Shown: in pieces, positions 57,060 to 64,000 of the stretch
Layout of the letters: the number at the start of each line of letters is the position of its first letter
How positions within the stretch are numbered: position 1 is the stretch's first letter
NCBI GenBank assembly: GCA_020053735.1
Contig: JAGVMP010000001.1
Coordinates: 1 to 64,000 of the forward strand
Length of the DNA: 64,000 nucleotides
Reading direction: 5' to 3'
Source: Pseudomonadota bacterium
GTDB lineage: Bacteria; Pseudomonadota; Gammaproteobacteria; Burkholderiales; Methylophilaceae
Program-made: the position numbers and the translations under genes
The notes under the pieces: model-generated
Seen by the model: only the letters and a program-made list of their open reading frames with translations
Told to the model about the DNA's origin: nothing
Database searches by the model: none

Positions 57060-57355
57060 TTTAAATCTCCTTGGGTTGTCTGCTTAATTAAGCAGTCTGC
57101 TTTTTATTGCAGCAGATGAGTCTACAACGAGGCAAAATTGACTTTGCTGACTCAAGATTTCAGATTAATGATTTTACTTAGCCACCCTATATTCAACTTT
57201 ATGTAAGAAAGCTAGGCTTGTAACGACTAAATATAAAGCTTTGATTGCTGTAAGCAATTGATTATTTTACTGTGTGACTTGAGTTACTGTGGCTATGCTT
57301 TAAGCGCCTATACTTGCGACACATGCTAATAGGCAGCAATAATTGGAGAAGTACC

Positions 57356-58198
57356 ATGAAACATTTGATACAAATATTTGCAGCAACTATAATCACTTTT
57401 AGTGGGCTCATTTTTAGCAGCGTTAGCTTTTCTGCCGAAATGAAAAAGATGGGCGAAGCTATGCCAAACAAACAAATATTAGAAGTCGAGCGCACTAAAA
57501 TCAATCAAGCTGACGCACTCAAGCAAATTAACAGTAAAAGCTGCAATTTGAGCAATAAGGACGCAGGCTATTTAATTTTTAATGGCTTAGATTTGCGTCA
57601 CTGCAACTTAGAAAACGTTGGCTTTTTTGGTGCCGAGTTAATGGGTGCCAACTTAAGTGGTACCAACATGAAAAACAGTTATCTAAACTTGGCTCGGCTA
57701 GAAAACGCTAATTTAAGCAAAGCTAATTTAACCAACGCGACAATATTCCAACCTATTTTTGGCAAAACCAATTTTGAAGGCGCCAACCTCACCAATGCGC
57801 GTATGATAGGTACTCTGGGTGATGTCAACATGAGTAACGCCAAGATTAAAAATGGCCGCTTTGGCTTGGATATTGGCAATCAGCCGATGGGCGCCATGCG
57901 CTTTGATGCGATTGGTGGTAATTTTGCCAATACCAATTTTGAAGGCGCAGACATTAACCGCAGTAACTTTAGGTTTGCCAATTTACGCGGAGCAAATTTG
58001 CGCAATACCGATTTATTCCGTGCCGATTTTAGTAAAGCTGATTTAACTGGCGCAGATATTACAGGAGCAAAAATGGGCGAAGCAGTGTTAGATGGCACGA
58101 TGATGACCAAGGTAAAAGGCTTAAAAGCAATTAAAGGCTATGACGAAGCTAAAGGCAAATGTATCAATTGCGAGATTGTTGCAGGTGCTACAGAATGA
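57356..58198 (+). CDS. Exported pentapeptide-repeat protein
   Basis: 280 residues from the ATG at 57356, chosen for its GGAG Shine-Dalgarno and because it begins a signal peptide (about 1-27, ending SFSA); the frame is open 14 codons further upstream. Two runs of A(N/D)LXX repeats form a right-handed beta-helix (about residues 75-160 and 190-250: [58 protein letters not shown]). The C-terminus has a CINC motif. Its TGA overlaps the alternative oxidase ATG, so the two are co-translated. Confidence 0.88.
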   Translation: MKHLIQIFAATIITFSGLIFSSVSFSAEMKKMGEAMPNKQILEVERTKINQADALKQINSKSCNLSNKDAGYLIFNGLDLRHCNLENVGFFGAELMGANLSGTNMKNSYLNLARLENANLSKANLTNATIFQPIFGKTNFEGANLTNARMIGTLGDVNMSNAKIKNGRFGLDIGNQPMGAMRFDAIGGNFANTNFEGADINRSNFRFANLRGANLRNTDLFRADFSKADLTGADITGAKMGEAVLDGTMMTKVKGLKAIKGYDEAKGKCINCEIVAGATE

Positions 58199-58800
58199 TC
58201 AAGCTACAGTTTCACCACACCCCAGTGGGAATGCGAGACAAAATCGCATTTAGTTTCACCAAGTTTTTGCGTTTCTTTGCTGATACATTTTTTAGTGGGC
58301 GATATGGCCACCGGGCGGTGGTGTTAGAAACAGTTGCCGCGGTGCCTGGTATGGTGGCGGGTGCGCTGCAACATTTAAAATCGCTGAGAAAAATGCAACC
58401 CGATAATGGCTGGATTAAAACATTATTAGATGAAGCTGAAAACGAGCGCATGCACCTGATGACTTTTGTACACATTGCGCAACCCAATGGGTTGGAGCGT
58501 TTTTTGATTATTTTGGCGCAAGGCATTTTTTATAACTGTTTTTTTGTGCTGTATTTGTTATCTCCCAAAACCGCACATCGGGTGGTGGGCTATTTTGAAG
58601 AGGAAGCCATCATCAGCTACACAGAGTATCTAGCCGATGTGGAAAGTGGGAAATACGAAAATGTACCAGCGCCAAAAATTGCAATCGACTATTGGCATCT
58701 AGACCCAAATGCGCGCTTACGTGACGTCATTATTGCGGTACGCAATGATGAAATCGTCCACAGGGATGTTAATCATGATTTTGCAAACCAACTAAGTTAG
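58195..58800 (+). CDS. aox: Alternative oxidase (AOX)
   Basis: Cyanide-insensitive di-iron ubiquinol oxidase that reduces O2 to water without pumping protons; interfacial membrane protein. 201 residues from the ATG at 58195 (overlapping the previous TGA). The four ligand motifs are intact: LETVAAVPG (Glu45), NERMHL (Glu84, His87), FEEEA (Glu136) and DEIVHRD (Glu186, His189); the membrane-binding helix region [22 protein letters not shown] and [18 protein letters not shown] are diagnostic. A Crp/Fnr gene lies convergently 32 bp downstream. Confidence 0.93.
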   Translation: MIKLQFHHTPVGMRDKIAFSFTKFLRFFADTFFSGRYGHRAVVLETVAAVPGMVAGALQHLKSLRKMQPDNGWIKTLLDEAENERMHLMTFVHIAQPNGLERFLIILAQGIFYNCFFVLYLLSPKTAHRVVGYFEEEAIISYTEYLADVESGKYENVPAPKIAIDYWHLDPNARLRDVIIAVRNDEIVHRDVNHDFANQLS

Positions 58801-58831
58801 CAAACCAGCTTAATTAACAATACAGGCAAAA

Positions 58832-59488
58832 TTAACTACTCGCCATTTTCTCCAGCTTGGCACGGTCGCTAATTTCCACGTGACCGCGTCCAAGCGCTAC
58901 CCAGCCTTTTTTCTCAAAACGTTTTAGTTGGCGGCTGACTACTTCGCGCGCAGTTCCCAATTCATCGGCAATCAGTTGATGCGTTCTACCAATGCTCACA
59001 CTGCCAGCATCTAACAGCAGTTTGGCCAAACGCGCATCTAGGCTGTGAAACGCCACCTCGTCCAGCAACACAATTAAATCAGTAATCAGCGCGCCATAAT
59101 TCGTCATCACAAAAGTACGAAACACTTTAGAATCTATCATTAACTGATTAAACGCAGATGACGGAATAATCACATCACGAATCGGCGCTTCTACAATGGT
59201 GGAGGCAGGATAATTGCTGTTGCCTAATAAACAGGTGGTAGTAATGACGCAGGTTTCGCCTGCTGCTACACGATACAACAGAATCTCCCGCCCTGATGAC
59301 GACATCTTGTACACCCGCGATTGCCCTGCAAGCCGCATGACATAGGCCCCACAGGCGCCGCCTTCACGGTAACCAATCGTGCCAATTGGTGCCTCTACAA
59401 TACGTGCAGATTTACTTAATATCTCACGTGCGCTGGATTCCAAAGCCAATAGTGGCGGGAAATGCTGTAGCCATTTTAAGTCGTCCAA
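58832..59488 (-). CDS. Crp/Fnr family transcription regulator
   Basis: 218 residues: cyclic nucleotide-binding-like sensor domain (about 15-125) and winged HTH (about 150-210, SIGRTHQLIADELGTAREVVSRQLKRFEKKGWVALGRGHVEI). It lacks the N-terminal cysteine cluster of true FNR, but has cysteines at GGACGAY, GETCVITTTCLLG, so redox or NO sensing is possible. Position opposite aox makes it a candidate regulator of that gene. Confidence 0.9.
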   Translation of the reverse strand: MDDLKWLQHFPPLLALESSAREILSKSARIVEAPIGTIGYREGGACGAYVMRLAGQSRVYKMSSSGREILLYRVAAGETCVITTTCLLGNSNYPASTIVEAPIRDVIIPSSAFNQLMIDSKVFRTFVMTNYGALITDLIVLLDEVAFHSLDARLAKLLLDAGSVSIGRTHQLIADELGTAREVVSRQLKRFEKKGWVALGRGHVEISDRAKLEKMASS

Positions 59489-59595
59489 TTTCTGCTCCCC
59501 AATTAACTTATCGTTTTTGTATATATTAATTTATATTTACTAATTCGAGCCTACCAGTCGAAAGGCACGTTTGCAACATATCAAAGAAATAACAA

Positions 59596-61068
59596 CTAAT
59601 TGGTAATCAAACGTTTCACCATCTCTAAGCCAAAACCTACGCCAAAACCGTTCACATCACTTTGCACTGCACCTAACCCACCTTTGCGGTTGGTGCTGGA
59701 TAAATCGGCATGACACCACGCCACTTCATTTTCGATAAACTTGCCCATAAAGCGTGTGGCGTGCATGTGGTCGCCACCGCCCTCCAAGGTACATTGTTTA
59801 ATGTCCGCGATGTCACTGTCTAAATCGCTATCCATATCTTCTTCATATGGAAAAGCGACAATACGCTCACCCGCTGCAGCACCCGCCTCCATTGCTTTAC
59901 AAGCCAACTCTGGGCAATTTGCAATCACCCCACTCATGCGGTCGGTCACTGCAACAGCCATGCTGCCAGTAAGCGTGGCGTAATCTAAAATTACATCTGG
60001 TTTTTGTCGCGACGCTAATGTCAGCGTATCCGCCAACACCATACGGCCTTCAGCATCAGTATGCACAATCTCAATGGTCATGCCATTGAGCGCAGTCACC
60101 ACGTCGTTTTGTTTATACGCCAATGGCCCAATGTGATTTTGTGCAATTGCCAACCAACAATCCAATTTCACAGGTAATTGTTGCATGGTTGCTGCTAGCA
60201 GAACACCCAATGCTACCGCACTACCGTTCATGTCCTCATGCATGCCTTGCATATATTTAGCAGGCTTTAGGTTATGCCCACCTGTATCAAAACAAATGCC
60301 TTTGCCGACTAAAGCAATATGCTTGCTGGTTTTTTTTGGTTTGTATGTCAAATGCACAATCGCTGCGTCCATCGGCTCACTGCCTTGCCCTACTGCATAA
60401 AATGCCCCCGCACCCATTTTTTTTAAGGCTGGCATATCAAACTCTTCCCAGCCCCATCCATGCTCTTTGGCTAGCTTTTTCACTTTCTCACGATAAATCG
60501 TCGGCGTTAACTCATTCGGTGGCAACATGGTCAGGCTACGACACCACGTGTTGCCAACCACGCGTGCGTTCACATCACCATAATCGTGATCGGCCTTGTG
60601 ACCATAAATACTGATAGCTTTTAACGGCTTAGACTTGCTGTCTTGCTTACTTTTGCTACCTTTTCGACTAGGTAGCTCAGCCGAATTTACCGTCATCACA
60701 TAATAAGCAGCGCAAGCATTAGCTTCACGCTCAACATCCGAGCCAAACACGCAAATGGCTAAAGCTTCAGGCTTTTCATCCAGTAAAGGCTTAACAGCCT
60801 TACGTAGCAAGGTATGCTTTTGAAACATGCTCAGTGTTTCACCTAAAATGACAAAACTACCCATGTTGCCATTGGGCAATTCACAACTCACTGGGCTTTT
60901 GTTTAAGTCTTTAAATTTACCATGACTGCGCTTCAGTTTATTATTGAGAATATCAGTGAAAGCATGGCTATTTTCTGCTTTTTCATTCAGCACAAAAAGT
61001 ATGTGTTTTTCTGATGTCAGCATGTTTTCGCTGCAAATCGCTGCATTTTGTGATAATTTTAACGACAT
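59596..61068 (-). CDS. Leucyl aminopeptidase family (M17) metallopeptidase
   Basis: 490 residues, two-domain cytosolic aminopeptidase. The C-terminal catalytic domain has the metal/active residues GKGICFDTGGHNLKPA, DMNGSAVALG and TDAEGRMVLADTL. The N-terminal domain is divergent and Lys/Ser rich. M17 enzymes remove N-terminal residues and some double as DNA-binding proteins. Confidence 0.92.
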   Translation of the reverse strand: MSLKLSQNAAICSENMLTSEKHILFVLNEKAENSHAFTDILNNKLKRSHGKFKDLNKSPVSCELPNGNMGSFVILGETLSMFQKHTLLRKAVKPLLDEKPEALAICVFGSDVEREANACAAYYVMTVNSAELPSRKGSKSKQDSKSKPLKAISIYGHKADHDYGDVNARVVGNTWCRSLTMLPPNELTPTIYREKVKKLAKEHGWGWEEFDMPALKKMGAGAFYAVGQGSEPMDAAIVHLTYKPKKTSKHIALVGKGICFDTGGHNLKPAKYMQGMHEDMNGSAVALGVLLAATMQQLPVKLDCWLAIAQNHIGPLAYKQNDVVTALNGMTIEIVHTDAEGRMVLADTLTLASRQKPDVILDYATLTGSMAVAVTDRMSGVIANCPELACKAMEAGAAAGERIVAFPYEEDMDSDLDSDIADIKQCTLEGGGDHMHATRFMGKFIENEVAWCHADLSSTNRKGGLGAVQSDVNGFGVGFGLEMVKRLITN

Positions 61069-61324
61069 TTATTAACCCTTAACTCTTATATAAAATCTAA
61101 GATAACACTAGCAAATCTCTTGTTTTTTATGCTTAGGTATCCTATTTTAACTTGACCAAAATTCCTAAAAAAGCCACACTACTGCCTTTAATAGCGGTAC
61201 CTAGTTATAGTAATACTTTATAGAACATTCATATTCACGTTTAGTTGCAGTGTCTAAAACCAGCACCTAACCTTAAAGTATAACTATTTAAATTATACGC
61301 GCAGCAAACGCACTGTTGTTATAA

Positions 61325-61338
61325 CGCGCAATTGCGCG
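61325..61338. promoter_or_regulatory. Perfect palindrome just upstream of the aceE ribosome binding site
   Basis: CGCGCAATTGCGCG (14 bp, perfect) followed by CGATGGAG, the Shine-Dalgarno region of aceE. As RNA it could fold into a hairpin next to the ribosome binding site; as DNA it could be an operator. The rest of the 289-bp gap to the aminopeptidase gene is AT-rich and shows no gene. Confidence 0.4.
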
Positions 61339-61357
61339 CGATGGAGAAATCTCACGC

Positions 61358-64000
61358 ATGGCAATAAATCAACAAGTTGGCTTAACTGAAACAGACGCAC
61401 AAGAGACTCAAGAATGGCTTGACGCACTGCTGTCAGTCATTGAAAACGAAGGTACAGAGCGTGCCCACTTTTTACTTGAGGCGATGATTGATACCGCACG
61501 CCGCTCTGGCAGTAACCTGCCTTACAATGCAACAACCGCTTACTTAAACACCATCCCCACCCACTTGCAACAACGTTTGCCGGGCGACCCTGAGATGGAG
61601 CGCCGTGTGCGCGCCCTAGTGCGCTGGAATGCGATTATGACTGTGTTGCGCGCCAATGAAAAATCACCTGGTGTGGGTGGTCATATTGCCAGTTTTCAGT
61701 CCGCCGCTACTTTGTATGACACAGGCTTTAACTATTTTTTCCGTGCGGCTGGTATTAAAGAGAATGGTGAAAATTTTGGCGGGGACTGCATTTATTTTCA
61801 GGGGCACTCTTCACCAGGTGTGTACGCTCGCGCTTTCTTGGAAGGCCGCTTTACTGAAGAACAAATGGATAACTTCCGTCAAGAAACTGGCGGCAATGGC
61901 TTATCAAGTTACCCGCACCCTTGGTTGATGCCAGATTTTTGGCAGTTTCCAACTGTATCAATGGGTTTAGGGCCCTTAGCAGGTATATACCAAGCGCGCT
62001 TTTTAAAATACATGCATAACCGCGGCATTGCAGATACGAGTGATCGTAAAGTTTGGGTGTTCTGTGGCGATGGTGAAATGGATGAGCCTGAATCGCAAGG
62101 TGCGATTTCATTGGCCGCACGTGAAGGTTTAGACAACTTAATCTTTGTCATCAACTGCAACTTACAACGCTTAGATGGCCCAGTGCGTGGCAATGGCAAG
62201 ATTATTCAGGAGCTGGAATCCAACTTCCGCGGTGCAGGATGGAATGCCATTAAGGTGGTGTGGGGTTCGTATTGGGATCCACTATTGGCAATGGATAAAG
62301 ATGGCTTGCTCAAAAAACGCATGGAAGAATGCGTGGATGGCGAATACCAAAACTTTAAAGCCAAAGGCGGCGCTTACACGCGCGAACACTTCTTTGGTAA
62401 GTATCCCGAGTTGAAAGAAATGGTGGCGGCGATGTCTGACCAAGACATTTGGCGCCTCAATCGCGGTGGCCACGACCCACATAAGGTCTATGCAGCCTAC
62501 CATGCAGCGGTAAATCACAAAGGTCAACCGACTGTGATTCTAGCCAAAACGGTCAAAGGCTATGGTATGGGCGAAGCGGGTGAAGGCCAAAACATCACCC
62601 ATCAGCAAAAAAGCATGGATATTGAATCGTTGAAAAAATTCCGTGATCGTTTTGACTTGCCGTTAACTGATGAGCAAGTTGAAAACTTATCGTTCTACAA
62701 ACCAGCCGATGACAGCCCAGAAATGAAGTATATGGCGGAACGTCGTGATGCCATGGGTGGCTTTGTGCCACAACGTCGTCGCAAGGGCAATGAACTTAAA
62801 GTGCCTGATTTAGCAGCTTTTGACAACATGCTCACCGCCACAGGCGAGCGTGAAATATCTACCACCATGGCATTTGTGCGTATTTTATCCACACTGGTAC
62901 GCGATAAAGAAATCGGCAAGTACATCGTGCCGATTGTGCCGGATGAAGCGCGCACTTTTGGCATGGAAGGCATGTTCCGTCAATTGGGTATTTACTCGTC
63001 TGTGGGTCAGTTATACGAGCCAATGGATTCTGACCAAGTGATGTATTACAAAGAATCAAAAACTGGTCAAATTTTAGAAGAAGGTATTAACGAAGCCGGC
63101 TCGTTCGCAAGCTGGTTAGCCGCTGCGACTTCATACAGCGTCACCGGCACGCAAATGATCCCGTTCTATATTTATTACTCAATGTTTGGCTTCCAGCGTA
63201 TTGGTGATTTGGCTTGGATGGCAGGCGATAGCCGTGCACGTGGCTTCTTGCTGGGTGCTACAGCAGGTCGCACCACATTGAATGGCGAAGGCTTGCAGCA
63301 CGAAGATGGTCACAGTCATTTGATGTCGGCCCTGATACCAAACTGCGTTTCTTACGATCCGACTTTTGCTTATGAGTTAGCCGTCATTATTCAAGAAGGC
63401 TTGCGTCGTATGGTGCAAAACCAAGAAGATGTTTATTACTACATCACCTTGATGAACGAAAATTACACCCACCCAGAAATGCCAAAAGGTGCCGAGGCAG
63501 GCATTCTCAAAGGCTTGTATAGCTTTAGCAAGTCTAAAAAAGCAGCTAAAGATTTAGCTGGAAATTTAAAAGTGCAGTTGATGGGCAGTGGCGTAATTTT
63601 ACGTGAAGTGATTGCAGCGGCTGACTTACTCGAAAAAGACTGGGGCGTTTCAGCCGACGTGTGGAGCGCAACCAGTTTCACAGAGTTGCGCCGTGAAGGA
63701 TTAGATTGTGAACGCTGGAATATGCTGAATCCAGAAAAACCACAAAGACTGAGCTATGTTGCACAATGCTTAAAAGATGCAGCTGGCCCAGTGATTGCCT
63801 CGACCGACTACATGAAAAGCTTTGCCGAGCAAATTGCACGCTTTGTGCCAAACAATTTTGTGGCGCTGGGTACTGATGGTTATGGCCGCAGTGATTCGCG
63901 TGAGGCGTTGCGCGACTTTTTTGAGGTGAATCGCTACTATGTGGTGGTAGCCGCATTAAAAGCGCTGAGCGATGAAGGAAAATTGCCCGCCGCTAAAGTA
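61358..64000 (+). CDS. aceE: Pyruvate dehydrogenase E1 component (homodimeric type), partial at window end
   Basis: Thiamine diphosphate-dependent decarboxylation of pyruvate feeding E2. 881 codons are present without a stop and the frame continues past the end; the family has about 890-900 residues. The start ATG at 61358 follows GGAG. The N-terminus (QEWLDALLSVIENEGTERAHFLLE) and the ThDP motif GDGEMDEPESQGAISLA (from Gly237) match AceE, as do the C-terminal GTDGYGRSDSREALRDFFEV and YYVVVAALKALSDEGK. Confidence 0.97.
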   Translation, partial: MAINQQVGLTETDAQETQEWLDALLSVIENEGTERAHFLLEAMIDTARRSGSNLPYNATTAYLNTIPTHLQQRLPGDPEMERRVRALVRWNAIMTVLRANEKSPGVGGHIASFQSAATLYDTGFNYFFRAAGIKENGENFGGDCIYFQGHSSPGVYARAFLEGRFTEEQMDNFRQETGGNGLSSYPHPWLMPDFWQFPTVSMGLGPLAGIYQARFLKYMHNRGIADTSDRKVWVFCGDGEMDEPESQGAISLAAREGLDNLIFVINCNLQRLDGPVRGNGKIIQELESNFRGAGWNAIKVVWGSYWDPLLAMDKDGLLKKRMEECVDGEYQNFKAKGGAYTREHFFGKYPELKEMVAAMSDQDIWRLNRGGHDPHKVYAAYHAAVNHKGQPTVILAKTVKGYGMGEAGEGQNITHQQKSMDIESLKKFRDRFDLPLTDEQVENLSFYKPADDSPEMKYMAERRDAMGGFVPQRRRKGNELKVPDLAAFDNMLTATGEREISTTMAFVRILSTLVRDKEIGKYIVPIVPDEARTFGMEGMFRQLGIYSSVGQLYEPMDSDQVMYYKESKTGQILEEGINEAGSFASWLAAATSYSVTGTQMIPFYIYYSMFGFQRIGDLAWMAGDSRARGFLLGATAGRTTLNGEGLQHEDGHSHLMSALIPNCVSYDPTFAYELAVIIQEGLRRMVQNQEDVYYYITLMNENYTHPEMPKGAEAGILKGLYSFSKSKKAAKDLAGNLKVQLMGSGVILREVIAAADLLEKDWGVSADVWSATSFTELRREGLDCERWNMLNPEKPQRLSYVAQCLKDAAGPVIASTDYMKSFAEQIARFVPNNFVALGTDGYGRSDSREALRDFFEVNRYYVVVAALKALSDEGKLPAAKV

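Overview
The window reads as chromosome of a betaproteobacterial methylotroph, most likely a Methylotenera-like member of the Methylophilaceae. The reasons are moderate-to-low GC, betaproteobacterial protein signatures throughout, and a large methylcitrate-cycle locus of the type known from Methylotenera. The taxon is an inference from gene content, not from a marker gene. No prophage, plasmid backbone, CRISPR array or complete insertion sequence is visible.

Region 1 (1-7.8 kb) is a Lap-type biofilm adhesion system: the N-terminus of a LapA-like retained adhesin carrying a TAAG cleavage site, the periplasmic protease LapG, its c-di-GMP receptor LapD, a LuxR-type regulator with a pseudo-receiver, and the LapC/LapB type I secretion pair. 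Region 2 (7.9-12 kb) has tRNA-Cys and tRNA-Gly beside pgsA and uvrC (an arrangement also seen in enterobacteria), followed by an unexpected DpnI-like methyl-directed restriction enzyme with an unknown small partner joined to uvrC. Region 3 (12-16 kb) holds a short cation exporter, EF-hand proteins, rlmJ and membrane proteins.

Region 4 (16-36.5 kb) is the metabolic heart. On the minus strand lie acnB, class I fumarase, an acyl-CoA synthetase, a CitE-like lyase, sdhE-sdhB-sdhA-sdhD-sdhC, malic enzyme and a GntR regulator. Divergent from gntR is an operon of a CitE paralogue, a mesaconyl-CoA hydratase-like double-MaoC protein, a second CitE-like lyase, prpB, prpC and prpD. A strong sigma70 promoter with two palindromic operators lies between the two arms. 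Together the genes could join C5 dicarboxylates (mesaconate, citramalate), propionyl-CoA and glyoxylate to the methylcitrate cycle and the succinate-malate part of the TCA cycle.

Region 5 (36.6-43 kb) is housekeeping: purB, an NYN/OST-HTH protein, wrbA-like flavodoxin, surE-pcm-nlpD (without rpoS next to it) and a thioredoxin-like protein. Region 6 (43-48.6 kb) is a stress and redox island: hydrolase, SDR, TetR with its operators, nitroreductase, Old Yellow Enzyme and YceI. Region 7 (48.7-59.5 kb) holds MoxR-DUF58-TgpA, tadA, a Bax-inhibitor-1 protein, recJ with a shortened RpfE-like gene, a glycine-zipper protein, a pentapeptide-repeat protein overlapping an alternative oxidase, and a Crp/Fnr regulator. 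Region 8 (59.6-64 kb) is a leucyl aminopeptidase and aceE, which runs off the end.

No gene-free stretch exceeds 300 bp. The intergenic gaps are rich in small palindromic elements: a REP-like family of four copies, Neisseria dRS3-like repeats, and several nested inverted repeats inside operons of the sdh/prp locus.
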